A DNA stretch of 64,000 bases from Ilex aquifolium. Taxonomy: Eukaryota; Streptophyta; Magnoliopsida; Aquifoliales; Aquifoliaceae. The position numbers and the translations under genes were made by a program. Under the pieces are notes generated by a model, which saw nothing but the letters and a program-made list of their open reading frames with translations, searched no databases and had not been told where the DNA came from. Positions 1 through 11,702 of the stretch are shown here, one piece after another. Position 1 is the stretch's first letter, and every line of letters begins with the position of its first letter. The stretch spans positions 41,403,642-41,467,641 of the forward strand of contig OX637394.1 of NCBI GenBank assembly GCA_951799425.1. Direction: 5' to 3'.

Positions 1-526
1 CACCAATATCCAAAGTCAAATACCACTCACAAACTCACTAACGAACTAAGAATATATTCTAATGAAATCACTTTTGTGGTTTTTCAGAAGCAACCCATTT
101 TTCTGCAACACCAAATGAACAATTTCTATAGGTCCAAGGTGTTGTATTTACAACCATTATTTTTTGTTTTTTGATTCTTTGATTCCATTCATCCCGTAGT
201 CATCCCAAAACATCCATTGACCAAGAAAAAGGAGATGTCTAAACATTAATTACAATTTTAATACATACAGTGATAGGAACTTCATGTATTTTGATATGGC
301 CAACAAAATTTTCATATTGAGAACTTTCTAACTAAACCAGATGTGTCTATGTTCTCTGCATTGAACAATCTATACTACTTTAAAATATCAACATATTTGA
401 AAAATATTTTTTTTCACTTTTATCCTTTAACAATACAAGTATGACATACATATCCTATAAAAATTAATTGAATATTAAACTTAATAATTGATAAAAACCT
501 ATTGTTCCCTTTCTTTTGCCGTTAAC

Positions 527-529
<3 letters not shown>
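1..529. other. AT-rich intergenic DNA
   Basis: AT-rich sequence with no open frame of interest, no splice-bounded coding pattern and no recognisable repeat. I see nothing I can support here. Confidence 0.5.

Positions 530-585
<56 letters not shown>
530..585. repeat. (CT)n(CA)n compound microsatellite
   Basis: About 17 CT units run directly into about 10 CA units. Open frames over this tract on both strands are artefacts of the dinucleotide repeat. It lies upstream of a pyrimidine-rich stretch (about 620-725) that could belong to a promoter or 5' leader, but no gene is identified downstream. Confidence 0.95.
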
Positions 586-2450
586 TCTTTCATGGGCATT
601 CAATATTGGGTAAAATAAATCACTCACTCCCCCTTTTTTCACATTCCCTCTCTGTCCTGCGCATTCTGAGTAAAAAACAGCAAGACACATACCCCTCTTT
701 TCACCTTCTCCCTCTCCCTAACTCTGTCTTTAATTCTATAAATTATCACCGTCGCATCACCTCTCGATCGTTCACGTAATGGAGCAAAAACTTCCTTTTA
801 TGGAACTTTCGCTCTTCCTCTACAATCACAGTTAGATGAAGCCAAAAGGTGGAGCAAAAAGCAGCGATTTTGAAATCCGATGAGATCCTCACAACCCCTC
901 TCAATGAACGACCCAACACTGTCTGCGCGTTGCCAAACCCATCCTCCACTGGGGAAAACGACCCACATCTCTTGGATATCATCTCTATTCAGGTGTGTAA
1001 ACCTCATATCAATCATTAATTTTTTCAATTTACTTATGGATTTCCTTTATTTATGGGAATATATAATTCTTCCTAATTTCCGAACCCAGCAGTTGGATTT
1101 GATTAGTTTCCTGGAGTATGTATGTTTGTGGTAAATAAGCAATTTCACGCATTGCTTTGTTTAATTAATTTCCTTGCTTGAGGTTCTTTGAACACAGAGT
1201 GAATAGCCATGTTGAAAAGCTTTGCATTAGCTAACTGTGCCAAATTCTTCCATAATCAAAAACATCAAAATCAGTTGGTGTGTATTGTGATGGGAAGTGA
1301 AACCTGTTTGGAGAAATAAGAACTTTTACGGTGTTGAATTGGGGTTCTCACACAGTTAGACAAGCGATTAGGGGTATGAATTTTTTCCATGTGATGATAT
1401 TGCTTGATCAAAACCGTTGTTGTTCCTAACCTCCTAATATCATCCATCAATGTGTATATGATGTAGGTGCGAAGGGAGTGTCACTCTCCCTTGGGATGAT
1501 GTCAAAAGAAAGGGTAACGGAATGGTGGATGGAATGAAATGTATGAAATGGAATGTGCGAAATGAACAAAAGTGTGTGTGTGAACAAAAGTGCTCCCCAA
1601 GCGCAAAAAGTTTTTTGAATGTCGTGTTTTACTTGGAAAAGTATTTCAAGGTCGTCTCCTCAGGGAAGGAAGAGAATTGTGTGAAGGTGATTTTGGTGAA
1701 AAAGAGAAGAGTGTGAAATCTTTTGTTTAAGTTTTGGTATTTGAAGTTTGTGAATGAAAATGCAATGGAAAACAAGTGTTAGCTAATCAAAAGATTTCAC
1801 TCCAATGGGAATGTCAAGTCGACTCGAACCCTTCCTCCAATGGTACATAGATGAACGATTGATTCGTGGAAAGCGAGGGACGTGATGGAAGTGAGGATCC
1901 AAGCATAACCCATGACAAGTCTACGGGATATCAAAGACTCACACCATGTCCTCTCTCAACTCAGTTAAACCGAACCATCGTACACCGAGGGGAGGAAAGC
2001 AGATGAGTTGAAATAGCATACACAAGAGGAGGTCTCCCTTGGATTAGCCAACTTAAAGATTTAGCTACTCATGCTTAAGGTAAAGACAACAATGTAATGA
2101 AAATACATTATGACGAAACGAAGATTAGAGCTAAACATAAACAAAATGCACAAATATAACTTACGGATAATTTATACATGTCAATCGCCTATTGCTAAAG
2201 AGTGAATGAGAAATTACCCACTCTTCATTGCTTTGGTAAAGCTAGAAAAGTAAGTGATGCTCATCCCTCCAAGTATAGGCATTACAAGGTAAAAACAAAT
2301 TACACAAGGAGCCGATTTTCGACAAAGAATGAGTGAATCACGTTCCACCCTTCACGGCTTTGGTAAAGCTCTAGAAAAGTGGAAGAGTTTCACTCCTCTA
2401 AGGGAAGAAGAAAGCTCAACAATGGAAGTAAAAGAAAGCCATAATACAAT
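586..2450. other. Non-coding or unidentified stretch with a possible 5' leader
   Basis: Positions 640-990 are CT-rich and look like a plant 5' leader ending in a good donor (tattcag|gtgtgt near 990). The short frames there match nothing I recognise. Positions 1520-2450 hold short purine-rich repeats and no coding pattern. A decayed gene or element is possible; nothing can be named. Confidence 0.35.
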
Positions 2451-2454
2451 AAAA

Positions 2455-2675
2455 GAAAGCAATAACTACTTGGAGGGTTTTTCACAACCAATATGATACA
2501 AGAAAGTAAAGAAAGCAATAACTACTTGGAGGGTTTTCCACAACCAAGATCATACAAGAAAGTAAAGAAAACAACAACTACTTGGAGGGTTTTCCACAAC
2601 CAAGATCATACAAGAAAGTAAAGAAAACAATAACTACTTTGAGGGTTTTCCATTACCAAAAAGTGTTCTTTACAA
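2455..2675. repeat. 56-bp tandem repeat, about 4 copies
   Basis: The motif ACTACTTGGAGGGTTTTC recurs near 2465, 2521, 2577 and 2634, a spacing of about 56 bp. Each copy is followed by a diverged block containing CATACAAGAAAGTAAAGAAA. The first and last copies are the most diverged, as expected of an ageing array. A shorter repeated phrase (CAAGAAGATG) follows at about 2760-2800. Confidence 0.85.
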
Positions 2676-3286
2676 GAAAGATGATACAATAGAAAAAATA
2701 TTATCTTTACAAGACCCAAAGTGTGGTATTTATAGGCAACCAAATGATGTCCTTTACAAGCCCCAAGAAGATGTTATTTACAAGTCCCAAGAAGATGCCC
2801 TTTAATTATACTTTGATCCCCCTTTGTTTTGCTTTAATAATTGGCACCATATAGTTTGTAGCTTGATAATTGGCTCCCCAAGTAATTTGTAGCTTTGACA
2901 CAATTGGCTCCTGAAAAGAACAATAATTAATGCATTATCCATAATTCACATACTAACCCTAATTTGACTTATTTTGACTAGTTTAACTTTGTTTAACTAA
3001 CACAATTGTCTTATTAACTTAATTAAATTATGCATTAATTAGGGTTAATCAGATATCCAATAATCATTTCAGATAATTGCTAAATGCACAAAATTACTTC
3101 TCTGCCCATCCATATTTATGGTGTTTGTAAAATTAGGGTCATAGTTGTTGCTTACATGACATTTTAATGCTTTGGTTATTGGTAATGTATTTCTTCAAGG
3201 GCTATCGATTCCTAATCTGATATGCTTTGATGGCTTTGTTTTTTCCAATCACTTCTAAATGTGATTTTGTTGGACTGACTTTGTAG

Positions 3287-3413
3287 GTTACTTATGTCTT
3301 GGGCCAATTGCAAAACAAAACTGCTTCAAATGTACTTTCTGGGATACTCAGGTATGTGAATGAGCATCTAATGGTCAGACATGAAGTAGGTGAAGCTCTT
3401 GATTCCATTGAAG
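3287..3413 (+). pseudogene. Deoxyhypusine hydroxylase (DOHH) HEAT-repeat exon relic
   Basis: An open stretch preceded by an acceptor (TTTGTAG) and followed by a possible donor (GAAG|GT) encodes about 42 residues with the signature [11 protein letters not shown] and, about 25 residues on, [14 protein letters not shown]. In eukaryotic DOHH this is the conserved HEAT-repeat segment whose His-Glu pair binds the di-iron centre; both residues of the HE pair are kept here. DOHH completes hypusine formation on eIF5A. I could not find the other exons between 600 and 6400, so it looks like an isolated exon or a gene fragment. Identification rests on remembered family sequence. A functional gene with very diverged neighbours is less likely. 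Confidence 0.6.
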
Positions 3414-6400
3414 GTTTGACAGTTCTTATGTACTTGATTCATATTCTGAGCTCTTTTACTATGGTTGACTGAAAATAATAGTGGTTCACCGTGAGGTTAG
3501 TGTCTTTGCGATCCTATGTATGCTTAATCGACTAAAAACTTCTTTGAGTTTGGTTTAAGTGAAAATGGAGTCAGGAAAGAAAGAATCATAAAATGTGGTT
3601 AAATAGTAAATATATGATGAATGTATTAAAATTATGGCACATGAATAGGGAAAGATGATTCATGGGACATTTATTATACACTAATGATCTGTTTATCAAA
3701 TGAGAGAATGCCTGAATTTTGAATTGTATTTAGATTTTTTTCTTTTAATGATTATTTGTCCAGCTAATACGTGACGACCTTTGTTTTGCGGGAATTTATG
3801 GCTCTGCCATACTTGGGGTTAGCACAGATCATCTAAATTAATTTCACATCTCTCTACTTTATGGGACTTCCCTTGTGTAGGTTATGAGCAACATTGTTGG
3901 AACCACTCTACAATCATCTGGTGGTGTGCATAAACAACCCATTACTCAGTAGCAAAGAATGGTGCTCAACGTCTCAAAGAGCAGCTTGTGATTGTTGCCC
4001 ATGGTGAGAATTCATATGAATTGGAAGTGCCATTGAGAAACTATTGTCTAATAAGTTCGAATTAGACAAGGTAACTAATGTGGCCTATGTTTCTTCTGTT
4101 GATAGTTACCTTGAGGCTATCAATATCGGGTAATGACTTGCTTGTTAGGAGTTTTGGTTGTAGTTTCTTATTCTCTTGGTTGTGATTTGTTATTTTGGTT
4201 TGTGTTTGGAAAACATCTATTGTCGATCAGTTTTGCAATCCAGTGGATAGTGTCAGTGCAAATTTTAAAATTCCCCTTTCTTACTTACCATGGCAAGTCT
4301 TTGTTAAATAACTCGATGAGAAGAAAAAAGAAGACATTAAGAGACCCTTTTGGCCCAACCCTTGTTTCATGAGCATTCTTAATGTGAGAAACCTGAGGGT
4401 ATAATGATTTAATTATGGAATGAGAGCCAATTGAATTGATCTAAAAAAAGTGATAATATGGCCTTGATATTTAAATTGTCTTTGTCGAGGTTTTGAAGGG
4501 TACTTAACAATGTCATCATTTGGATGTATTTGAGGCCTAATGTTTTGTTATAATATGTACAGATCAAATTTTTGTGTGTAAGGTTATGTTGCAATGAGTA
4601 CTCAATGTAGCTGAATGCTTCTCACATCAAAGTTCTTTAACAGATTTTGTTGTTCAAGTATAGAAGAAATACTCAATAATGTTAGCCTTTTATTGTTTGA
4701 TTTCCTCCATAAGAGAACTCGCCTTTAAACTGTAAATTATTCCACCAAAAAATTGAAGTTTTTGGTTGAACTGTTGTTGATCATGTGAAGTATAGGTTAT
4801 GATTTTTCGATTTCTGAGTCTTGATAACTTCATTAGGACCCTTCTATGAAATGGTTTTCTGAGGTTGCAAAGTCAATATTTTGCTTCATAAGATAACAAT
4901 CCGTGGAAAAGAAAAAAGGAAAAACGAGCAATTAGTTATCATCGAGGAAAATGTATCACAACTGGGAACTTTAATATAATTTTGACATTATATAGCTTTT
5001 AGTTTGTACAGAACTGTCCAAAATTACTAAGAGAGAGATTTAAATGGTTCTGTTAATAGAGGAAACAACTAACTACAAAAAGTATGTTTCCATTGGAGGT
5101 CATACTCACCTATCCGAATATTGGTGGGTTTATGAGAGGGATGTTTCTTTTATGAAACTTGACAACCCATTGCATTGTTGCAGCCATGGGAGGGAGGTCT
5201 AATCTTCGAAATGAGCATTTTAGGTCAAAAAAATTTGCATGCACTTCAATATTTTTCTTATACCATATGGTAGATCTTAAAATACCTGTGTTTATATAGC
5301 CAACTCTACCCACAAAGAGTAAATCTTGGTTTCATTCGTATGTGGGAAGGGACATGCACATGCATATGATTGCATACTTCTTATTTATGTTTCATTTAGG
5401 CTGTTGGGGTATGAAATGGATTAATTTCTATTGTGAAGTTTGGAGTTACTTCCATGGATCCTTTGGTAAAAGAAATCTTTATTTTTCCGTACACTCCTGT
5501 TTATGATCGAAGATGACAAACTTAATATTGGTTGAAACAATCTATACTATAAGTTCAATAGTCCAACGTAAACAAAGATTACATCGTTGCTATATTTTGT
5601 GTAGTTGTTCTTTTAGCATCCTTGATAGCTTTGAATATCAAAAAACTTGAAAGGAAACTATCTATGCTTTCTCCTTTCCTGGTTATCATATGGTGCAATC
5701 TTTAATAGCTTTGCTGAAAATGTAACGATGCTTTTATGGAAGAAAAAAAATTGTGTTTGCTATTCTTCTATTCCTACACTTAACCGCTAGGCTAAAAGAG
5801 CATATTGACTATACAATCTTTATAGGATAATATCCCTCTTAGCTCCTGCATAGAAGAATAGAAGTCACATTTGACATATAAGCAACCCAATTATATATAT
5901 ATATAGAAAATGAAATACATACATGCATATACATAGAAAGTGAGGTCATATTACTGAGATTGATCCAGATGGTTGTTGAGAGACCCACATTAGTTTTTTT
6001 TTTTTTGCCTTAACTATCATTGTCTTTGAAGGAAGCCAAAGCATGAAAGCCCTGAATGGAAGCCCAATAGGTGACTACTACATTGATCGAGAATAGATTC
6101 AAAGAATCTATCGAGTCATAGTTCCTCACTTTGTGCTGTGAAAGAATGGACCTATCACACTACTTATAAAATCCAAACTATGATTGTGAATGGGTCTGAT
6201 TAAAAATCAATATATATTCGAATTTCATGGAGATGAATATTCAAGAAGATATTACAAGGTCTTTTTATCTCCTCATTGGGAATCTTATTAGCAAGAGTAT
6301 CACTACCACACCAAAGACACATGTGTCAAAAATTGAAATGTTATGCCTATATCAGACAACGATTCCAAGAATTTGAACACACAAATACAATTGCATAAAT

Positions 6401-6480
6401 TCCAAAATACAAATGATCCAAATAAAGGAAAAGCCTGAAAATTAAGGAATTACAAAATTTGAACATTAAGTATGTAGCGT
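3414..6480. other. Gene-poor DNA
   Basis: AT-rich sequence with no intact gene. Around 3880-4130 there are short coding-like fragments broken by stops and shifts that I could not assign; they may be relics of the same lost locus as the DOHH exon. Positions 4131-6480 show only scattered short frames and a poly-T run at about 5994-6006. Confidence 0.4.
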
Positions 6481-6492
6481 TTTTACGGTCAT

Positions 6493-6709
6493 TAGAGAAT
6501 CTTCAATAGGCTCTTTAGGCTCTCTATTCCCTCTCAATTCTTTATTAAAGAGAGTCAACCCTTAAATTTTTTTCTCTAATGGACCCTTTATTTAAACATT
6601 CGAAAATAAAGAGTCTATTTTGGCTCTCTATATTTGGAGAGTCAAACTCATTCTCTACTCTATTTTTTTGAAAGAGAAAAATATATTTGTCTTTTCATCC
6701 AAGACATTT
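6493..6709. repeat. Left part of a GAGAGTC-rich MITE-like element
   Basis: Dense TCTCTTT/AAAGAGAGTC motifs, also found at about 9930-10185, read AGAGAATCTTCAA at one side and (inverted) AGAGCATCTCCAAC at the other. This is the style of plant hAT-like MITEs. The 3.1-kb LTR-type element at 6715-9850 is inserted between the two parts. Exact termini and target duplication could not be fixed. Confidence 0.4.
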
Positions 6710-6714
6710 AGGAT

Positions 6715-6789
6715 TGATGATACCTAAAAAGAGCCCAAGCCTCAACTCATTTCCCGAGCTGAGGCTTGGGCTCTTTTTAGGTATCATCA
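6715..6789. repeat. Terminal hairpin, two 34-bp arms
   Basis: Arm 6715-6748 and arm 6756-6789 are inverted copies with one mismatch, around a 7-base loop (ATTTCCC). The hairpin begins exactly at the terminal TG of the element and its outer end closes with CATCA. Confidence 0.95.
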
Positions 6790-7128
6790 GTTGCCCTCCA
6801 GCCTTTGCCTTAAGTTAGCTTAGGTAGGGGCTGAACTGCTTCCTCAAATCGAGCTAGATCCGTACGTGGCAACCCTTGGCTTCACACGTGACCGAAGCCT
6901 TTTGACGGTTTGCAGCACTCATGACTCTCCTCGATTCCCGCGCACGTTTCAGCCCACGTCCCTTAAGCTTTAAATACACAAACGGCTACCTGAACCGCTT
7001 CTTTCCACTGTTCATCTTCTTCTCTGTTCTTCAAACTTCTTGCCTCTGCGAATTCTTGACTCTCTGTCTCGAAGCTTTCTGATTCTTGCTCAAAATCGGT
7101 TTTTCTGTGTTCGATTCGAGGACTCGCA

Positions 7129-8235
7129 GTGCTTTCCCCCTTGATTTGGCCCCGGATTGTTGTTCGTCGCTCTCTCCTAACTAGGTACGCCCTTTCTGCC
7201 CCCTTTTCGCATCTTCCCTCGTTCTGGATCCCTCGAGTTCGAGGTGGTTATTACGTTTTTGGTCTTTTCGGTTCTTTTATTGCTGGAATCGCAACTGTTG
7301 TCTATCCCCTCTTCCTTACTTTGTGGATTGGAGCTCCATTGTGCACCTACTTGCTGTTGGGAGCTATTGTGCTGACCCTAGGATTATTAGGGAGAGTTTA
7401 ATTAGTGTTCCCCCTCTTTATCGTTCCTTTAATCTTCTCTTTTCTTGCCCAATCATGTCTGCCTCTTCCGGTGCCACCCGTTCCTCTGTTTCCCTACTAG
7501 GTGATCGGTCTGGGGACACTGATTTAGGGGACGTAGGTGATGAAATTGATAATTTTCCTGGTGCGGAGGCTGTGGAAGCCGAGGTCGGCACTGAGGAACC
7601 TCCTTCTACATCATCTCCCGTGCCCCCCAAGCCTGACAAAGGCAAGGGCAAGGTGAGTGGAGTTGGGGTTGAAGAAAAAACTTCATACTTAGGGGCTGCC
7701 TTTAGGTATGCCGAATTTGTGGGCTATAATAGAGAGGCCCCTACATTGATGAGAGCGTATAAAGCTCGCTATGGTTTTCCTCCTGGGTTGAACCCTGGTA
7801 CCCAAATAAATCCATCTACTATGTAGAAAAAGTGAGCAAGAGGGTCTGCTTCTTCCTCGCTGCCTTTGAGAATGGTCTTCACTTTCCCCTGCATCCATTT
7901 ATCAAGGTTGTTCTGCAACACTTCAACGTATGCCCTTCCCAGCTCTCCCCCAACTTCTATGGCATTATGGTAGGCCTCTTAGTCATCTTTAAGAAGCATA
8001 AACTCGGAGTTCCTAGCATTTCTTTGCTTATGGAACTTTTCAACGTCAAGCTGACCTCTTCCGAAGGCTTTCTGTATATTTCTAAGCGAAACAATGCTAG
8101 GAAGATCATTACCGACCTCCCAACTTCTCACAAAGCGTGGAAAAAGCACTTTTTTTTTATTGAGGGTACCAACTGGGAGTATAATCCTGCGGATAAAACA
8201 GATACTCTTGATATCAAAGGCCTCTTGACTAGCCT
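7129..8235 (+). pseudogene. Putative gypsy-type transposon protein, N-terminal half
   Basis: Upstream (6960-7130) is a promoter- and leader-like region with CTTTAAATACACA. From the ATG at 7455 the frame gives a low-complexity acidic and Ser/Pro-rich N-terminus, then the pattern FENGLHFPLHPFIKVVLQHF, followed by QLSPNF, SSEGFLYIS and TSHKAWKKHFFFIEG. This order matches the plant 'putative gypsy type transposon' / Transposase_28-like domain found in many non-autonomous LTR elements. A TAG at about 7824 interrupts the frame a few residues before the domain, and the reading then continues in the same frame. The coiled-coil C-terminal half that should follow is instead present on the opposite strand (8236-8830). 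Confidence 0.65.
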
Positions 8236-8830
8236 GGGACCATGCCTCAGTCTTGAGCATCAGATCCTCCTTGGTTATCCGTAGCTCATCCCGAGCTTTC
8301 TTCTCCCCTTCCTCAGCTCGGACCTTAACAGTTAGGGTATGTTTGAGGTCGGAGATTTGCTTCTCTACTTGCTCCTTAAGGTCTTGCATCTGGGTCCTAA
8401 GGTCCTTATTCTCAAAGGACAATTCAGCAACCTTGAGCTCATACGCCTTCAGAGCCTTGACAGAGCGCTCATAAGATCAAACCCGGTGCAGTAGACCCTT
8501 CACGTGGAGAGCCGTCTGAGGACACAAAGGAAGTTCAGCAAATTACGTGAGACTATGAAATGAAAATAAGTGGAAAGGGAAAAAATGCTAGCACTTACAG
8601 CGGCCGCTCCCTGAAGAGCTGAAGAGATAGATTCCTCAAGGGGCACAGAAGCAGCCTTCAGGATGTCAGACTCAGAAAAAATAGAAGAAATAGCTCCCGC
8701 AGCTAGATCCATGTTGTCGAAGTAAGAATCCTCATCCTCCTCTTCGGATTTTCCCCCTCCATCAACAATCTTCCCGGAGGCACTGTATTTGAAAGTTCTG
8801 GGGTGGAGATTGGGGATCAGTCCCAAAGCC
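8236..8830 (-). pseudogene. Inverted C-terminal coiled-coil half of the transposon protein
   Basis: Read on the minus strand, an exon (about 8830-8599) with an acidic stretch (SEEEDEDSYFDNMDL) ends at a canonical donor (GCCGCT|GTAAGTGC). After an intron of about 80 bp an acceptor (TGTGTCCTCAG) opens a second exon encoding a heptad-rich coiled coil (KAYELKVAELSFENKDL, then EEGEKKARDEL). One in-frame TGA lies near the start of the second exon. Proteins of the Transposase_28 type normally carry such a coiled coil after the N-terminal domain, so this is probably the missing second half, inverted tail-to-tail against 7129-8235. Confidence 0.6.
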
Positions 8831-8843
8831 TCTGATACCAACT

Positions 8844-9021
8844 TGAAACACCCCACCCTCCACATGACATAATATTGTCCGCTTTGGGCCCACTGGCCCT
8901 CACGGTTTTATTCCTCCCAATACCCCTAGGAAAAGGTCTTATGCCATGTAAGGCGAGGGGCTTACTTGTAAGCCCAGCAACTTTCCCCTCCTTAACCGAT
9001 GTGGGACACCAGGATCTCACA
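8844..9021 (-). repeat. TRIM LTR, complete copy
   Basis: It is 178 bp, TG...CA on the minus strand, and about 120 bp of it repeats at 9146-9266. Directly beyond its CA end is a second primer-binding-site-like sequence, TGGTATCAGAGGC (8840-8828, minus), as if another element unit once followed. Confidence 0.85.
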
Positions 9022-9145
9022 ATCCACCCCCCTTAGGGCTGCACGTCCCCGTGTAGCAGCTCGCCAGCTACCTGCCCGCCCACTACACGCGAGCACGGCA
9101 GGGGCCCACACTCGATCCAAGCGAGAGTCGGCTCTGATATCATTT

Positions 9146-9266
9146 TGTAACACCCCACCCTCCACATGGCATAATATTATCCGCGTTGGGCCCACTGGCC
9201 CTCACGGTTTTGTTCCTCCCAGTACCCCTGGGAAAAGGCCTTATGTCATGTAAGGCGAGGGGCTTA
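9146..9266 (-). repeat. TRIM LTR, truncated copy
   Basis: Direct repeat of the inner about 120 bp of 8844-9021. It keeps the CA end next to the primer-binding site and has lost the U3 start. Confidence 0.85.
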
Positions 9267-9544
9267 ATCAGAGCTCCCCACAGTAAAAACAAAATAGGGA
9301 ACAGCAAGACAATAGCAAATACCTCCAGAGCAATAACCAAGCTGGATTCAAGGCATGAGATTCGTAGCCGATTGAGATCCTCTCAGAAGATTGAGAAGGA
9401 TCCCACGATAGGAGGCAAAGATTTCGGGATAGAGTCCATTGATCCAGCCAAAAGGAGTTTAGGTAACCCCGGAACGGAGGAGAGTAGAGGGAAGAAAATC
9501 CCTCCATTACAGGAAGTAAAATCGGATTAGATGTAAGCAAGAGG

Positions 9545-9850
9545 CTATAAAAGGGGAGCAAGCCTCCATAGAGAGGCGGTAGAGCCACGAAGAACCCTAA
9601 CTCCCCTCTGACTACATTGTAACAGATTCAGTACCATCAATAAGAAGATAGGAGCTATAGGCTCCATTCCAGAGTGGACTAGCAGAGCTCAGGCCGGTGA
9701 ACTACTATAATTCTGTTGTGTTATCTCCCCATCCTCAATTCCTCTAAGCATCAACCAGCATTGCTTAACACGAGCCTCGTAGCTCGGCCACCACTCTTAA
9801 CTCCACGCATATCTGACCTCTAGTTCATTCTCGGTAGATTTACACCATCA
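9545..9850 (+). promoter_or_regulatory. LTR-like promoter, R and U5 region
   Basis: GGCTATAAAAGGGGAGC gives a good TATA box at about 9545-9556. About 100 bases on, ACCATCAATAAGAAG is a polyadenylation-like stretch of the kind seen in gypsy LTRs. The region ends at the CA terminus of the element at 9850. Confidence 0.5.
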
Positions 9851-9929
9851 AGGATAAACATGTCTCATTTAAAATAATAATAAAAAATAGGAGGGAAGTC
9901 AAATTTGTTGCCAAAAAATATAAAACATA

Positions 9930-10185
9930 AAATGATAAAATGATAAGAATAGAGAGTCTCATTCGAGTAGTATATAAAAATTCACTCTCTATTGTCATTT
10001 TTTACTAAATATGTCCTCTATTTTAGAAAAAATGCTCTCTAACACGGTTGGAGATGCTCTACTCTTTATTTTAGAGAGTCAATCACCAAAAATCAAGCTT
10101 CAATAATAGGCCATCTATTTTAGACTAGTTAAAATAGAGAGTTTTATTTGACTCTTTACATTTGAAGAGCCAATTATTCGACGGT
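9930..10185. repeat. Right part of the GAGAGTC-rich MITE-like element(s)
   Basis: GAGAGTC, TCTAACACGGTTGGAGATGC and GACTCTTTACATTTG motifs match the left part at 6493-6709 in inverted form, followed by a second, directly oriented diverged copy (10085-10185). Confidence 0.4.
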
Positions 10186-10411
10186 GCAGTAATTGATTGG
10201 TTAGTAAATTTAAACTGTAAATCTGGTCAAAATTGCATTAAGGATGGAAGAGAGACATCAATGGACGAAGAGTGCGTGGAGATGTTGGGCATGTAAATAC
10301 CCCAAAAATGATTTTAAATCAGCTGGAGATGAGTGAAAATGCTTGATTTGTTGCTAAATACATTGTTTATTTTTTATGTCACTGATCTATTGTCAGATTT
10401 ACTAATTTGTA

Positions 10412-10676
10412 GGTTTCCATGGTAGGAGGAAGTAGCTTGAGTGACACAACTAGATTCTCAGTGTTCTTTAACCAGATTGTCCCCAAGACAGGCTGCAGCA
10501 ACCCGAATCTGCTGTAGTCTGATGTGACAGTATGTGGACGATCTGACTGTATACTCATATTCTGGCCCCCTCTCTTGTTACTTCATGACAGTATGTGGAC
10601 GATCTGGTGTAGTCTGATGTGACTTCTTTAATGGCATCATGACTATTTAACAACAAATGAGAAAGATTTGGTGTTG
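10412..10676 (-). pseudogene. BAHD acyltransferase 3'-end fragment (decayed copy)
   Basis: Segments match the last exon of the intact BAHD gene at 17945-20699: GTTTCCATGGTAGGAGGAAG against GTTTCCATGGCAGGAGCAGA, then the blocks with GACACAACTAGATTCTCA and, further on, ATGGCATCATGACTATTTAA. Order and strand are the same as in the gene. It contains deletions and an internal 20-bp-scale duplication (CAGTATGTGGACGATCTG at about 10528 and about 10589), so it cannot code. It is best explained as a tandem duplicate downstream of the intact gene that has since decayed. Confidence 0.75.
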
Positions 10677-10966
10677 GGAAATTGGGTTCTAGTAAATTGA
10701 CAAATATAACAGAATCGGGGCTTGGAGGTGTGTAAGATGACCTTCTTTAAATTGGTACTTGCTCCCACTCGAAGAGTTTGCTAGAGGGTTCTGGCAAAAC
10801 ATTTCCAAGGCATCAACAAGCCAAAAGTAATCTCTAATTGGCTAGGAGGAATTAATGATACTAAACCAATTTAATCCCAACATTGACAAACATATCATTG
10901 TTATGCTGCTGCTTGATTATACAATACTAACAATACACTGCTTGATTATACAATACTAACAATACA

Positions 10967-11122
10967 GTACATGATCAAATACATGCCTGCCAATCAAGTC
11001 CTTTCATGTGTAGGGATACATATAAATGGAGAAACAATACTAACAATTAATATAGTACATGATCAAATACATGCCTGCCAATCAAGTCCTTTCATGTGTA
11101 GGGATACATATAAATGGAGAAT
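10967..11122. repeat. Two-copy tandem repeat, 88-bp spacing
   Basis: A block of about 68 bp starting GTACATGATCAAATACATGC and ending ATAAATGGAGA occurs at 10967-11034 and 11055-11122, almost identical. It lies between the BAHD relic and the LARD. Before the LARD inserted it was in the 3' flank of the intact BAHD gene. Confidence 0.9.
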
Positions 11123-11209
11123 AACATCTAGAGAAGACAATTCTTAACATTACCCATCAACTCGTCACAGAACTGACACAACACACGACATGAATCAGAA
11201 ACATGACAC

Positions 11210-11685
11210 TGCACGGGATAATTCCTGCAATCAATTCGAGATATCTTGAGGTGCGCCCCTGGTCTTCGAGTATCATCCGATCCATGAGCTGCAAGGCAAA
11301 AAGAGGTTAGAGAGACCCCCGGCGTTGAGCCAGGGGAGGCCCCTCCGATGCCTAAGTCAGTACCGCGATCAATATATGAATAGACCAGTGTATAAACTCG
11401 AAAAATAATATCCATGTGTGTGTGTGTGAGTGAAGTGTAGAGCCGAGGTGCTCTTCCTTCAGGGCCCCCTCTTTCTTGGGTCTTCACCCATATATATAGA
11501 AAAAATTAGAGAGCTACTCAACATAGCCTGTCCAGCCGTCAATGCAGGGAAAATAGGCATGGACTAGACTGTCAAAACACTCATTACCTGCCATTCTTTA
11601 TTGTAGCGGGTCCCACTTGTGATATATGTCAATTCTTTCATTGGGAGTGGGGCTGGTGATCCCACTTGACAAAAATGTCCCGCCA
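11210..11685 (-). repeat. LARD 3' LTR
   Basis: 476 bp. Compared by eye with 17422-17897 it differs at two positions (C/T near 11464 and A/C near 11523). It contains a TATA-like CTATATATATGG on the minus strand at about 11493-11504. Confidence 0.95.
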
Positions 11686-11686
11686 A

Positions 11687-11702
11687 CTGCCCCCCAGCTT
11701 TC
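11687..11702 (-). other. LARD polypurine tract
   Basis: On the minus strand GAAAGCTGGGGGGCAG lies next to the start of the 3' LTR, the expected site and composition for plus-strand priming. Confidence 0.75.

Larger units (their letters stand above)
8844..9266 (-). mobile_element. TRIM retrotransposon (truncated first LTR)
   Basis: On the minus strand the order is: LTR part (9266-9146) ending TGTTACA; a primer-binding site close to ATGATATCAGAGCC (9143-9130), complementary to initiator-Met tRNA; a short internal region; a purine-rich tract AAGGGGGGTGGATTG (9034-9020); then a full 178-bp LTR (9021-8844) starting TGTGAGATCC and ending GTGTTTCA. The CCCACATCGGTTAAGG phrase in the LTR is typical of plant TRIMs. 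The 5' LTR lacks about its first 60 bases. The element codes for nothing and would need reverse transcriptase from elsewhere. Confidence 0.85.
6715..9850 (+). mobile_element. LTR-type element (solo LTR or LTR-derived composite) with 5-bp TSD
   Basis: The element begins TGATGATACC and ends TTTACACCATCA, and is flanked by the direct repeat AGGAT (6710-6714 and 9851-9855). TG...CA ends plus a 5-bp target duplication are diagnostic of retroviral-type integration. No long direct repeat joins its two ends, so it is either one large solo LTR or a composite that lost one LTR. Near the right end TATAAAAGGGG (about 9547) followed by a leader-like region resembles an LTR promoter with R-U5. Inside are a forward gypsy-type transposon gene half, an inverted second half and a TRIM. 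Confidence 0.7.
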